DNA from: Clitopilus passeckerianus
Taxonomy: Eukaryota > Basidiomycota > Agaricomycetes > Agaricales > Entolomataceae
NCBI GenBank assembly: GCA_944990035.1
Contig: CALYLX010000155.1
Location: 868,001 to 932,000 of the forward strand
DNA: 64,000 nt
Direction: 5' to 3'
Shown here: piece by piece, positions 32,616-45,151 of the stretch
Layout of the letters: each line of letters begins with the position of its first letter
Numbering within the stretch: the first letter of the stretch is position 1
The notes under the pieces: model-generated
Database searches by the model: none
The model's input: only the letters and a program-made list of their open reading frames with translations
What the model was told of the DNA's origin: nothing
Made by a program: the position numbers and the translations under genes

Positions 32616-32703
32616 GGTAATGATGATGTAGGGAGGTGGTGGGTGGTGGATGAATAATGGGGGAGGTCGTTGTTGTTGTTGGGTGGGGGAGGGTATGGTG
32701 GGG

Positions 32704-32710
32704 TTTTATA
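32704..32710 (-). promoter_or_regulatory. TATA box of the small beta-trefoil gene
   Basis: On the minus strand this reads TATAAAA, about 90 bases before the ATG at 32613-32615. A C- and CA-rich leader lies between. Confidence 0.55.
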
Positions 32711-35700
32711 CATATCCGAAAAGATGGCCGATGGCTTGGAGAATGTCGCAGCAGCATCAGGTTATCTAGACTTTTTGGGTGCGACAGGTTGCGTGAAGGA
32801 TGAATGGAAGCAAGAGCGTTCTTGTTTCGTAGACGTTTCGCTCCAACACATACGCCGCTGTACGAGGGCTGAAGGAACGCCGTGTAATGAAGTTTTTCGC
32901 AAGCCGCGTGACACGTTCGGCGGGAGCAATGACCCAGATGCTTGGCAGAATTGGGGCACAAGGCTCGAGATCGTGTCATTTTCCTCGCGGTAAGTAGTAG
33001 TTCCTTGGAGCCTAGGTGTCAACGGGCTGCTAAGTGTCAGAGATAGAAGCGAAGAGTGTCGCGGATGCGGGCCGTCGTCTAGTAGATCAGAAGTGTCTTC
33101 GCGATCGATGGATGACAGCCAGCAAGAAGTACCAGGAGTCCTTGGCTTGCCCCGATTATTTCGTGAGATGACGTACGGCTCTCGTGGTGGTACGGATGCA
33201 ATCAATCTGTGAGGGCGGACGAGAATAGTTCCAAAAGTGTCTTGCATTTTCCAGGATGCCAGTCAGGTGAACGACAGCTACAATGCTGATGTTACAGATG
33301 TACAGAAATGAGAATGCTTACGCGACTACGCGTTGTTTGGTCCTGTTGTTGTTACTTCGCTCTGAATTTGCATGAGCGTGAAGGCATGTCCTGTATGCTC
33401 GATATTCGTGGGACTGGCTTGAAACTCATTTATATGTTTGACATTGCAAACGGCGGTCACCAAAGCTCGACGTCGACGGCCACACCCAGCTTGTCCGATG
33501 AGCATGGTTATCGGCACGACGAATTTTCTCTGCCTTAACCTCGCTAGCAACATCAAAAACAATACCACCGTCCCTGCGACAGATTCATCGCATGAATCAT
33601 CGACAGCTGTCCAGACATGTGGCCATTCTCGCCAACAGTGACAAGCTTGCTACTCCAGGTGCAGGAACATATTGTACGTTTCTTCTGTTCGACCTCGAGG
33701 GTGACCCGGTTCATATACGAGTTTCGTCAGTCGCAGTGAGGACCCGTCGGCAACACCAACGAATTCCGGTTAGACGTGCCACGGATGCGGGAGCGGGAGA
33801 GGATGACGAGGAAATATCTGGCCCCGTCACGACCCAGATATCGCCGGTTCTCTGGAACGTTCCTCCACGCCAACTCCCACATAGCCATTTTTGCTCCACC
33901 GCCTGTCGCCATCCGCTGCCAGAGGCTCCGAGTCCCGTCATACCAGGGAGTGTAACCCTGATTCCTCGTCCGTCTCCTTGGAGGTCGCCCATCAGACATC
34001 CTGAGCTCTAGACCTAGAACTTGAAGGCTGAACACACTGCGTTACACCAAGTCGAATTCAAGATTCTGGCTATCTTCACCGAGGAACATATCTTCCTCAC
34101 TACCGTCTTGTGCAAAAGGAACCAAAATTCATGTTCCTCCCAATTCGACCAACCCTTCCCACGTCACTGCTGTAGCCAAAATCCGCTACGGAGCAGCAGT
34201 CATACCCCTTCATAATTCTGACGTGAAACGAAACAACGAGCAGTTTAGAGACCATATCTGAAGAAGTGGCTCCTCCGCGTCCACCAAACCCCGTTCACGT
34301 TGATGTTCTCGCCGCCTCCACCACCACCACCACTTCGCCTTCCATCGAGGTTGGGAATATACCTGTTATCCTCGGCAACCACAGCGGGAGCGACAACCAC
34401 CTTCATGCTTGTTCTCAGTCACAGAATGGCGCAGCTGTATTGTGGATGATCGAGGCAGGCCTGGGTCTATGACAGGAGAAGCAGGAGTTGGAGAGGGACT
34501 GATGCAGTATCAGCGGCAGTGGGAGTACAAGACGATGAAAACCCACCTCCGAATGTCAATGACACGAGCACCTCGCTCCCGCCAGAAAAACATGCCGCCA
34601 TTTGCAGCAGTTGCTGGCGCCACCCCTGCACTCGCTCTCCCCCGCTGTTGCCTGATACCAGACATAGGTGGTCCGTGCCCTCCGACTCCATGAGGGATAT
34701 TCCTTGTCGTCGTCGTTGTTCCCGACCTCCCAGCCCCCGAATATTTCATCTTAACCCCACCCTAAGACCTACCAGCGCTGTAGCATATGCCTTTGGCGAC
34801 CTGCGGCATGGACCTACGTTATTGTCATCCCCGAACGCGCACTCCTCTGCAACCACTCGCCCCGCCGTCCTTCACGTCGCCTGCTGAGTGTCCTGGGCAA
34901 CGCTCGGGCCAAGTCCTCCCATGCGCTCCACCTCTCACTGGTGCCTTCGCCATTTTTATTACTTGCCGTTGCTTGCTCTGCACATCTTTTCCCCCGTTAT
35001 CGTTCAACGCCAAATGCGGGTCGGGTTCGATAGAGGATGGCCCGTGCACCCCACTATGAGGAGCCTTCCCCGTCGTCGCCCTTATCCCGGGAGACTGGTT
35101 CCCAAACCCTCCATCTTACTCTTACCCCACCTCAAGACATAGCGAAGCGTTCCTGGCGAACTGCTACCAAGGCCTACGTCATTGCCATCCCCCAACATTC
35201 ACCTGGAATCAAAGACTCGTCCCGGCATCCTCCATGTTCATTTGATGCGAGCCTTGGCCAGGGATCTGACCGACGGCTGCCTCCGTCTGGAATGGGGGTA
35301 TCGTCGTCCTAGAGGGGATGAAGCAGAAGGGAAGGAGTGGAAGAAGAAGGACAGCTACTTCAACGGCCCGTTGTGCTGGAAGATCAGGTGCCATACTGGA
35401 GAATACCCCTCTGCCAATGCCTGCGCCAACGGCAGCAGCACTACTGGAAGTCAAGCCTTCGCTTGCTCGTGCCAAGGTGTCCGAAAATCTGCCCCAGCCG
35501 TCGTTGAGAGGTGGTCGTGCTCAATCCCTATCTCACCGACCGCGGTATCCCAGGCACCTGCTCTGCCCTTCAAAAGTTCACCTCGAACGGCCCACACCGC
35601 AATGGCACCGTCGTCGCTCCGGGGTCGGCATTGAACCACCTATGCTCGCAGGTCCGGACTACCGCTATCCTTCTCCTTCCACGTTGCCCTGATCCCAAGT

Positions 35701-36357
35701 TGGGCTACGTCATGTCGTTGGTGGATGGACGAAGGGAGAGGGGAGGCGGAGGACGGCAGTCATGTCGTGTATAACTGGAAAGGAACTGGGGACCAGCGCT
35801 CGGGAGGAGCAGCAGCAGCAGGCCCCCGCCTTCCCTGGCGCGATGACGAAGACAGGACCGGAGCAGATCGCCGTTTTGACTCCCGAACTCATCTCCTCGC
35901 CTATGAGACGAGGAACCTCATCCCCATGTTTGCTGTTGATCATGATGATGTTTCGTACAATTTCGTATTGGGCTCGAACATACAGGTTTACTCGCTTTTT
36001 TCTCTACCGGTTTCCATTTTGACCCATGTTTGCGTGATGACATGTCGAACGTTTTACACATGAGCTGCCTACTCAATACCTACCTGATATCAGAACGTTA
36101 CACACTTGCTTCATAAAAGTCGGGTACCAGTTCGTGGTCGTTTTATCGTCTTCATTTTCTTTTTGGATCTCTTGGCCTCGTCCTCCATGCTTTCATGTCT
36201 TATTGTTACCATCCCGCTTTCTTCACACCGAATTCCGTTCAGGGCGTACGATTCTCTCCAAATGTATTCTTCTACGTTGAACCTTTGTTTCCAATTACGA
36301 CAATACTGCATTCTAACATGACATTTGGGGGACAATTTTACGTTTGCTGGAAATGTA
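32711..36357. other. Long gene-poor stretch, partly Pro/Ser/Arg-rich by composition
   Basis: Many short frames are open on both strands because the region is C-rich, but none has a recognised domain or a convincing exon chain. The middle (34.67-35.4 kb) holds a diverged tandem repeat. This could be a decayed gene for a Ser/Pro-rich secreted protein, but I cannot support that. Confidence 0.4.
34671..35400 (+). repeat. Diverged direct tandem repeat, period about 367 bases
   Basis: The unit starting near 34671 (GGTGGTCCGTGCCCTCC) reappears near 35037 (GGATGGCCCGTGCACCCC). Matching blocks follow in order: CTTAACCCCACCCTAAGAC with CTTACCCCACCTCAAGAC, then CCTACGTTATTGTCATCCCC with CCTACGTCATTGCCATCCCC. 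Identity is estimated at about 65-70%. Confidence 0.55.
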
Positions 36358-37600
36358 TCAGTAACAGATGTTGTCCTTAACGTCCCAAATACCCCATATC
36401 CCGTTTTTGCCCTGCAACCATTATGTAAAGAAGTCAAATGATCAACCGGCATTCGATGAAAAATTGGATCCCAACCTACCCAATCAAGACACTTGAGAGG
36501 GCTTTCAAAATATTGGTACTTGATCGTCGCCGGGGTGGTATAACACAGAGACTCCCAGTCCTGATCGGGGTCAATTCTACCCAGCCTTTTCTCGAATCGC
36601 TGCCGAACCATAAGCCCTGGAACCTGGGATGTGTCAAGGAAATAGACTCACTCGAGCCCCCGAGCCTGGAGCTGTGCACCCCTGGTAAAGACCTCAGTTA
36701 GACGAATTGTAAAGACGTAGCGGATAGATAAGACCTTGTCTTTGTATCCAGCCTCCCAGTACGTCTTGCATTTATATTCTCCGGTTGCCTTCCAGTGACC
36801 ATACACCGCGCCATTTTCCTACACAGCATGGTTAAGCAAAGAACGGGCTCCATATGAAACCGCCCACCAAGGCCTCGCAATGATCCGTAGAGTTGTAGCG
36901 TCTTCCGTGAATTACAACAGGTGTCGTCTTGCATGCGATTATCCCGTCCATGGTAGGGCGTAGATTGGCTAGTCGGGCAGTGTACACCACAGTGTCGTAC
37001 CCAAGACAGTATTCATCAGCCTTCAAATCTGCCCAATAAAGCCTCATCTTCTCCCGTTCCTCTTTTTCTTTCTGCCAGCCCTCCCACTCCTGACGAAGCT
37101 CTGAATTTAGCTTTCTTTGCCATTCGATGGTCCTGGTCCCATTGTCGATCTCCTGGCGATTTTCGATAATCTTGGCGAGGAGAAGAGCCTCCTCGGCGCG
37201 GTATTTGTCGACGGATTCTCTCAATTCGGAGACAGATTTCTTCCATTTGGAGATTTCCTCCACCCTGAAAGCACGATCGGTGTAAACTGCCAAGGAAGCA
37301 GTACAAATCTGGAGCACTACAAAGACGCCGACAAACACAATCAGGCGTTTGTATTGAGACGGCGGAAGCCACTGTGGTTTTGATGGTGCCCGTAAAAGAG
37401 GTTCGTTCTCGCTTATTAAACGATGAGTCTAGGATGAAAAGCTAGTACACGCAGACCCTACCTCAACTGATTCCCATTCTCGCGAACCACCGAGTCGTAA
37501 TCTGGAGGTCCATTCGGAGCTCTTAAAGCGACAAAAGCATTGACTTAAGGCATGTTCCGTGGATCCTCTGAGTAGCTTACCCTGCGTATGCTCTTACCAT
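36358..37600 (-). CDS. Single-pass membrane coiled-coil protein (paralogue 2)
   Basis: The start is ATG at 37598-37600 (MVRAYAG), with a short first exon and then APNGPPDYDSVVRENGN. After a basic stretch comes one membrane segment (LIVFVGVFVVLQICTASLAV), a long coiled coil (from FRVEEISKWKKSVSE), MRLYWADLKADEYCLGYDT, ACKTTPVVIHGRRY, YGHWKATGEYKCKTYWEAGY, QDWESLCYTTPATI, and the ending WGIWDVKDNIC with TGA at 36358-36360. The plan and many residues match the gene at 22172-23421, and YGHWKATGEYKCKTYWEAGY is identical in both. The neighbouring gene at 37851-38979 is a more distant paralogue in the same direction. Exon phases are consistent at the sites checked. Function unknown. Confidence 0.7.
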
Positions 37601-37850
37601 GATTAGTGCAGAGGGCTGATGGTGGATGAGGAAAAGGTCAAGCTGTGAGATGGCGTCTGTCAAGGCTCCCAACAGACCAGATGGCGTGTGCGCAGTCAAT
37701 TACGTGATACGTTCGTAGGAAGCGCTCAAACCACGTATCTTCTCGAAGGGATCCATGGAAGTGTTTGCAGTAGTAGATATGCTACATTCATAGAATACAA
37801 GAATTTTCATTGACAGGAAGATACTACGGCTGACAGCATCAGGCAGTCGA

Positions 37851-38979
37851 TCAACAGGAATCATCTCTCACATCCCAGATCCCCCAGAATCCATGTCCAC
37901 CCTATTTCCAATGAGCCTCCACTCTGAGCGATGGTATACAATGCGAGCTTACCCAGTACGGACAAGCACCCGGAGAGTCAAAGGTTTGGCCTAGAATCGT
38001 AGCTGGGGTCGTTTGGCAAAGTTGGGCTTGATCCTGCCCCTGGAGCGGTCCTGCGAGAGGGGCCTCGAATCGCTAGAGTCAAGAATGGTTTTCAAAACCC
38101 ATCGTGGGATCATGGAAGAGCACGTACCCTAGTTCTGGAACCCGGAGCAAGACATCCCTTATTGGGCAAGCAGTTAGCTCACGCGCTGAGGAAAGGATTC
38201 AAGGGGTGCACCTTATCTTTGAAGTACTCCCAGTATGATGAGCATTTGCCCTCGTTTCTGACAAGCCAGTGGCCATATACGTTCCAGTTACCCTATCGAT
38301 GTGAGATCTTCATAGACTGCATGAAAAAGGATCAATAGACAAAACTCACGACGTCCTGACACCAAGCTGGGGACTCATAGAGTACACCATTGATAGTAAT
38401 GGGTGTGGCCTTGCAGGCATCGACGGCGTCAATAGTGGGGAGAACGTTAGCCAGTAGAGCTCGATAGTGAATGCGGTCGTGACTAAGGCATCGTTCGTCA
38501 CCAAGAAGATCATCCCAGTAGAGCCTCATCTTTGCCCTTGCGTCCTCTTCTTGCTTCAATTTTCTTTCGTACTCCCACAAGCGTTGGAACGCAGCTTTCT
38601 CTTGCATCTCAGCCCGACGGGCTCTGCCTTCAAATTCCAGTGCCTGCCTCCTTGACCTCTCAGTTTCCGCCATCTGCGCTTCAGTCTCTCTCCGGAGGAC
38701 ACCTAATTTATCGAGGAGTACTGACTCCTGACGTTCATAGTTGGAAATCTTCGACTTGAGGTCCGAAATTTCTCTCTCGTGCTTTTCGGTCTCAAGCCTC
38801 CACCGATAACGGGTATTCTCCCTTTCGCGGTCACTCAGAGGGTCAGGCTTCGCGAGGGCTCTATCAACTGAGATAGCGATAGGTGAGACCAGAAGCACCA
38901 GGAGGAGGACGTATAAAAGGTGCATCCAAAAATTCCGTTCTTTCTTTCGGATGTCATCGTCGTCGTCGTTTCTTGACAT
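37851..38979 (-). CDS. Single-pass membrane coiled-coil protein (paralogue 3)
   Basis: The start is ATG at 38977-38979 (MSRNDDDDDIRKKERNF). An acidic-basic N-terminus precedes one membrane segment (HLLYVLLLVLLVSPIAISV). A long, strongly charged coiled coil follows (about residues 45-145), then MRLYWDDLLGDERCLSH, ACKATPITINGVLYESP, VYGHWLVRNEGKCSSYWEYF, CLAPGSRTR, QLCQTTPATILG and the ending GFWGIWDVRDDSC, with TGA at 37851-37853. The C-terminal Cys and Trp positions line up with the other two paralogues, while the coiled coil is longer. Four or five short introns fall in the 3' half. The topology suggests a type II membrane protein with the Cys-rich part outside the cytosol. Function unknown. 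Confidence 0.68.
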
Positions 38980-39613
38980 AAGTGGCGTCGTTTCCCTGTC
39001 CAGAGGTCATCGAGAGAGCCTCAAGCAAGTGTAAACGGATGAACCTAGGATGATTGTTTGTCGCATTATACCAAGGTTCGTAGGCTGGAGGTGGTGGCCC
39101 TGTGCTGGTTTTCCGAGTTTGAGCATCATGCAAAGATGGTTTGCTTTGAGACTCACTACGAACTGGCCATGCTGTGTATTGATGATGAAGGTTGAGAGTA
39201 AGCGCGAGCTGTGGACTAACCAGGCTTTCCCCAAAGCCTCATGTTCATGTGACGCTCATATTACGTTTGATACCCACGGATTACTGCTTTGGAAGATCGT
39301 CGCTATCAGGCTGCCGTTATCAAATAAGCTATATTACATATTCCTCGAATCCAGTAACATAGGCTATGAAATAAAGGCGATATGTCTGGCTATGGTAACG
39401 GTGTGAGTTAAAGCGTGGATACTACTGTGAATAAGCACGCTTCTAGCGAGGGAATGGACGCCTTGAGGATCTCTTGCCATTTTGGCGGAGGATCTCCAGA
39501 ATGTCTTGAAAGCCGTATCGACAGATTTGCTAAATACCATGTGTCGTACACTCGGCCCTTTATGCCCTCGCGAAAGCCCTAGTGGATGTGTTAGCTCTAT
39601 TCGCTGGACAAAC
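38980..39613. other. Intergenic stretch; may hold a last exon of the F-box gene
   Basis: A minus frame at about 39415-39570 (HMVFSKSVDTAFKTFWR...) could be a terminal exon of the F-box gene to the right through a GTGCGT donor near 39630. The match to the last exons of its two relatives is weak, so it is not included in that gene. Confidence 0.35.
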
Positions 39614-41008
39614 TTAGACCACACGCACTGCGTAATCTGATACTGAGTATCGTCCGCTATACCCCCCTACAACGTGGTCGGGCACGATAAATAAGACCTC
39701 CAAATACAGTTCCTTCAGGCTTATCAAGGTTCGCGATAGATAGTCCACTAGGGCTGGAGTCAGGGTGGCAGAGCGTAATTGTAGGCAGAGTAAGTGTTGG
39801 GAGAGCGATGCAGAGAATGGTTGCAAAAGGGAATGAATGGCATCAAATGTGTAGAAACTAGCTTCCAGGCCTAGGTGCGTCAGAGTACTGTAGGTCGAGT
39901 CGAGGTACAGAGGTATCATGCCGATCTGCTCGTCCTCAGGCACAAATTTGGCGTCAACGGAGAACGCAAGCCTCACGAGACGGCGTGGAAGATTTGGCAC
40001 TAGCCCGTCTTGGCTCCAATGCTGGATAGTTGCCGGAAACGGTGGCAGAATAAGGTGGGTGAGTTGGTGCGCATGACGTGATATGAATGCCGAGATGTCG
40101 GGTAAATGGTCATCGATCTCCTTCAAATTTCGGCCTCTAATCGAAAGATGCGAGAGTTTGGGGATGGACTCAACGGATGAGAGTATTGCGGCAGCCAAAG
40201 ACTGGAATACGTCCGCAACCTCGCTCTCTAAGGCCAACGAGTGTAGCTGGGGACATCCCTGGATAAAGGCTGCAAATGGTGCCGCGCGCTCACCCCATTC
40301 GATATTGGTACTGCTCATTCTGAGAGCTTTGGGGAACTTTTCGAACCGAATCGAAAGGGCTGTCAAAGAGTCAAGCGCAGGCGCAGATTGAAGAATATTG
40401 AGAGTCGCCTCAAAAGAACCGGTGAGGTTCAACGTCGACAGATTGGAGGCAAATCGCATCCAAGTAAAGCCCATAATAATGAGATTATGCTTGTGGTCCC
40501 CATCGTATCGCACGTTGGCGGTCAATGTGGTGATGTTCCTTAGCCTTCGGAGCAGCTGAACCAGCGGCTTTCCAATCCGGCGAGCAGGGTGGGGATGAAA
40601 GAAGTCACCAACGGTGGCATGACCCAGTAGGCGCCCTAGCGTATGCCGTGGGTCGACTTTTGATATGAACTTCAAGATTTCCACACAGACTGGCGCAGAC
40701 TGCAGCTCATGGTCGAGGAGCAGGACCAAGTGCGTGACTCGGGATGAAATGTACGGCTGGCTGCTCAGCAACGTCAGGATACTAGGAACGCTGAAAGTTT
40801 GCGTAATAACTCACTCTAGGTGTTCAAGATACTTGAGGGCACGATTCCCTCGAAAACGGTACAAGAGCTCTCCAATTTCGAGCTCTCCATACTTCTCCTT
40901 GACATACGCCTCCAGGAACAGACGATTGAGGGTATAGAGTTGCCGCAGATTACTGTCAGGGAGGTGTCGGATGATTTCGAGCCATACTTCTTCGGGGAGT
41001 GCAAGCAT
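39614..41008 (-). CDS. F-box protein 1 of 3
   Basis: The start is ATG at 41006-41008. The F-box lies at residues 2-45 (LPEEVWLEIIRHLPDSNL, then LYTLNRLFLEAYVKEKYGEL). Exon 1 ends near 40815 at GTGAGT; exon 2 restarts after TTTCAG with SILTLLSSQPYISSRVTHLV. The rest is a long Leu-rich region without strict LRR periodicity, as in many basidiomycete F-box proteins. Such proteins join SCF ubiquitin ligases through Skp1 and bind targets with the C-terminal part; the target is unknown. It shares exon layout and F-box sequence with the genes at 43531-45151 and 45442-47096, so the three arose by local duplication. Confidence 0.7.
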
Positions 41009-41805
41009 TTCCAAGTCGTTGTCAAGAAGGGAAGCAAACAAACTGACATGATAGTTCCTGGGACCCTTAAGTATCCAGAAACCCTGCCATGTGGAACCGA
41101 AAACTGATGGACCCAAGTCGGCGAAAACAAAATCCAGGTAGTCCTATTCTACTGTATCAAAGCCATATATCTTGCAGTGAGAGAAAGGCTTGTGACCGAC
41201 TGGGCAAAGTATATATGGGAATCGAGCCAGTAAGGGCCGTCGGCCGAGGGAAGGCGATGGAATTTGGCTTGGGTAAGCAATTCCCCTTTTCATGATTTCG
41301 GGCCGAACCGATAAACTCACATCGAGATTAGCCACATTAGGCTATCACCGAATTAAGCACCAAATGCGGAATTTCTTCCTAAACGGGCTAGCCTCATGTC
41401 GTTTTTTGCAATGAGCGAGCACCTGGTCTGACTCAGACGTATTTACCTAGTACATTGCGACGTCGCTTCTCAGTGAAAAAATGACCTCTGTTAATTAAAC
41501 CTGTTATATTGGGCCGCGACAACTCAAAGGTCAAATGAGTGTCCCAGATCGAACTGGGAAAAGGTCCACAAAGAATGGGACGAGTTCCCTACTGGCTCAC
41601 CATGATCGTCGCCAGAACCATACTCAGAGCTTGGGAGATCGGTGGGGCAATTACTCAGTTGCCTGTATAATCATAATGGGCGCCACCAGAGGCACGTTTT
41701 TGATCTTTATGACATCGGCTATGTCCGCCTTATGACGGTGGTATGCATGCAGGAGCGTGCGTTTGATACAGTGCACCTCAATTTTCCCCTCCGACTACAT
41801 CAACC
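41009..41805. other. Intergenic region between divergent F-box and G-alpha-like genes
   Basis: About 800 bases between two divergent starts. No coding exon is supported. No clear TATA box was seen on either side. Confidence 0.45.
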
Positions 41806-43309
41806 ATGGGCAACAACGTCTCAAATCCAACAGAACGCGCGCCTTATGAGCAACTCGATGAAGGAAAGACCATCCCAGGTTTAAAAGACCAATTTAGGGG
41901 GACTTGTTGGACTCTGGTCCTCGGTGAGTAGCCTTCGTGTTTCGACGCACCCTCCTTCACCCCCCCTTTTCCATACCGATGGCACAGTCGTAGAAGTGGT
42001 CGAGGCTATTGACAACCTTGGACGTGTCTCTGCTGCCGCGATCCGGTCGTTGGGACGACATGACCACTAATTTGGTTTTTCTTTGTGCCGTTACAGGTCC
42101 CGAAGGCTCAGGCAAAAGTACGATCATTACGCAAATGAGACTCGCCATGGAAAAGGATTTTTCAGATTCGGAGCTTCAAGACCTGCGCCAAGAAGTCTAC
42201 AGAAACCTGATCAACGTTGCAACAGCCATCACTGAACTTGCGCAAACCCAGAATTTGGAGTTCAGCGATCCCGCCAACACGTCGTTGGAGGAGACATTGA
42301 CGAAAACTACCTCTGGCTTGGCCGGTGGCGACATTGAAGCTTTGGATCCCGACCTGATAAGTGCCTTGAACCGCCTTAACAAGGACCCTACGACGACCAC
42401 AATCGTTGATCGACATCGTGCATTTACCCGAGGATATCCTCTTCCTCCGTCAACACGATAGTATGTCCCAAGTCATTCGCCCCACATTGCCCTCTCTGAC
42501 AATTGGACAGCTTCCTGCAGAACATAGACCGTATCGGTGGCCATGAATTCGTACCTACTACTGTGGATATTCTACGTGTCAGGCAGGGTGGTAGCCTACA
42601 ATCCCGGGACGTAAATCTCAAGGTTCACCACGGACAGTACGTGCGCTCTCAACTCATGGAAGCATTCTAACTTGGAGGCTACAGAGTCGCCATAAAAGAG
42701 CTGCCCGGAACCATGCAGCTAGCCAAGGATTTCAAGGAACAACGCAAGACGGCGGCTATCGTCTTCTGCGTCCCACTGGACGAGTATGATTCTGTGAGTC
42801 TCTCGTCAAGGCATTCTCGATTAGTGGCTAATGCTTTTTGTTCAGCCCACGTTTCAGACCATCCTATCCGACTTTAAGGCAACCGTCAACTCTGGATGGC
42901 GCGACACCACCGAGGTCATCGTGTTCTTGAATCGGTCCGACATTTTTAGGCGGAAATTGGAAACGGTGTGTACTGGTCTGCCTCAACGACGTATATCCAC
43001 TCACGACTACGATAGAAGCCGCTTAGCTCCTGTTACTCGGACTATACTGGGGACGCTGATGACCCAAAGGCCTGCGCGATGTATCTATGGAACAAATTCA
43101 AGCGCCGAAATCAAAGTAATCTTGAAATACATTGCTTGTAGGTGTCCTTGCGTTCCCTGTGCCGTTCTAGTGACTCAAGCTCATAATGACATCTTTGTCG
43201 TAGTGTGACAAATGCCACCTCTGCTATCGACACCGACTACGTTGTCCGTTTGATGAAGAACCAGATAGTTGCTACCTGGCTCCAAAAGACGGAGTTGAGG
43301 GCGAAATGA
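41806..43309 (+). CDS. Divergent G-protein alpha-subunit-like protein
   Basis: The start is ATG at 41806. The N-terminus MGNNVSNPTER fits an N-myristoylation signal (Gly2, Ser6). The P-loop is GPEGSGKSTI, encoded across the first intron, against the usual GxGESGKST. A helical insert domain follows (about residues 75-180). Switch I reads VDILRVRQGG and lacks the catalytic Thr. The DxxGQ switch II is replaced by KELPGT, so the hydrolytic Gln is missing. The guanine-specificity motif is NRSD instead of NKxD. The tail reads NATSAIDTDYVV and ends LRAK with TGA at 43307-43309. All introns are short and phases hold. Ordinary G-alpha proteins relay receptor signals at the plasma membrane; this one may bind nucleotide poorly or be a pseudo-GTPase. 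Such divergent G-alpha copies are common in Agaricomycetes. Confidence 0.75.
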
Positions 43310-43530
43310 AGCACCGCGGCTTGATAACATCTGCATATGTCATTATCTCTGTAATCGTAGTGTAATAGTGTATCAGATAATATATATTTCCACATTATAG
43401 CACATGTACGACCGCTCCGCTGGTGTAGAGTGACTAGGTAGTTCTGGGCCCGGCGTCATGGTCAGCATCGGTCGAAGGTCTAGGCCACGTCTGGCCCTAT
43501 CTTTCCGCTCTAGGTCATCATGCGGTGGCA

Positions 43531-45151
43531 TCACTGAAACCCGCTCCAAAATGAAAACCCTGGCGTTCCCCCTCTATGTACACGAACCTCTGCCAAGGAT
43601 GGAATAAGCCGCTTTAGCTCAGGCAAACCATGCACCGAGTGATCGATCTCCTTTAGCCATATATCCAGAACTCGCAACCCCCACTTCGGGAGCTTGAGCT
43701 TTGCCAGTTGGTCAAGGAACTTATAAGCGTCCTAATTAAGTTGAGACTATGCATCACGGCTGACAAGTTGAAATCACCTTTTGCCACCCTTCCGCCTCCC
43801 AGTCGACGCAAGCGAATGAATCTCCTTCTGCAAGTCGGTTATGCCATTCTTCGGAGACGAGCATGGTGGCCACAACGTCAAGATGGTCTAAATGTCGGAA
43901 CCTTTGCGCTAGGTATAATAGTATCCGGGGGTTTAGATATCTTATCCTCACACGAAGGTAAGATAGGGGACAGGGAGTGGGAAATAAACGCAGGAGATCC
44001 TCCACGACATCTGCGTCTAGATATGCATAATCTAGTGACAGGCTACGAAGAGTATTGACTGATGGCGTGATGTATGCGGCCACGAGGTCCGACTTGGTAC
44101 ACCCGGATTTGAGAGGAAGGAACGACAAGGAATGTGCATTGACAGGGAAGGGCTCTAACTCGGCAAGGGAAGTCGACGAGTCAGGTACATGCATCTCCAA
44201 ACTTCGTAGGTTGGTGGCATGCTTGCTCACGAAGTCTTGGATGGGAACGTGGTGCAGTGTCTGGTACGTATCTCTAATGCGAACCGACAGGGTATGAAGA
44301 GCGGGGAAGGTTTCGAGGGCATGAAATAGTGGCCGAACCTGTACATTCTCGGAATCCAAGACAAGCGTCAGTCTCTTGGTGGTCTGCGAGTAGGTGTTGA
44401 TTATCTGGGCGAGTTTTATCGACAACGCCCGATGATCTGTATGTATAGGATAGAGCGGATCACCAGTGGTGTCGATCATAAAGGTATCGAGAGCCGGAAG
44501 CGAGGGTGCTGGAGCTAAAAGCTCTGCAATTCGGTGCGGTAAACGGCCCAATTTCAAAGATTGCAGAGTTTTTGAAACTGACGTAAAAAGCATCGCCAGA
44601 AAGTCCTTGCAGTTATATTTCTTCCAGATGATGTCCTCGGAGAGATAGAGTGATAGAGTTGTGATATTTCCAAACGAGAGCCTCTCTAAGAGCTTGGTAA
44701 GGTGGATGCGAAATTCGCTATCTTTTTGAAAACGGGTGACAAGTTTCCCACGCATGCTCCCATCAAAAGGATAGCGGCTGGCGGTGCGCATGGTGTACGC
44801 TATCGAAGATAGGACCGTCTTAAGACCTTTTCTTGTGGGCGTAAAGCTGAAGTCCAGGCGAACATGAAGGTGGGCAACATGGGGAAGGATGTAGGGCTCT
44901 CTACATACACATATATAGCGTCGATGAATAAGGCCGGGCTAAAAAAGTAGAGCGTACGTTATATGCTTCCAATACTTCAGAATCTCTCCTTCTTCAATCT
45001 CCTTATTCCTACCCTTCAGTGTAAGTTTTCCATATTTTTCGTCAAGAGCACGGTTCAGTAGTATCCGGTTTAGCCCATAAAGGCGCTTGAGGTCTTTACT
45101 TGGTACGAAGCTTAGAATGTGAAGCCATAGTTCGGAGGGAAGGCTCGCCAT
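43531..45151 (-). CDS. F-box protein 2 of 3
   Basis: The start is ATG at 45149-45151. The F-box reads LPSELWLHILSFVPSKDL and LYGLNRILLNRALDEKYGKL. Exon 1 ends near 44957. Exon 2 (from about 44900) holds PYILPHVAHLHVRLDFSF and a long Leu-rich region. A last exon after an intron near 43735-43785 reads DAYKFLDQLAKLKLPKWGLR and ends GFSFWSGFQ, with TGA at 43531-43533. The joined product is about 480 residues. The similarity to the next gene covers the F-box, the exon layout and the final exon. Predicted role: substrate receptor of an SCF ubiquitin ligase. Confidence 0.7.

Noticed and set aside
33592..35774. Several overlapping open frames of 80-150 codons
   Set aside because: Low complexity, Pro/Ser/Arg-rich, open on both strands at once, with no motif or splice chain; explained by base composition.
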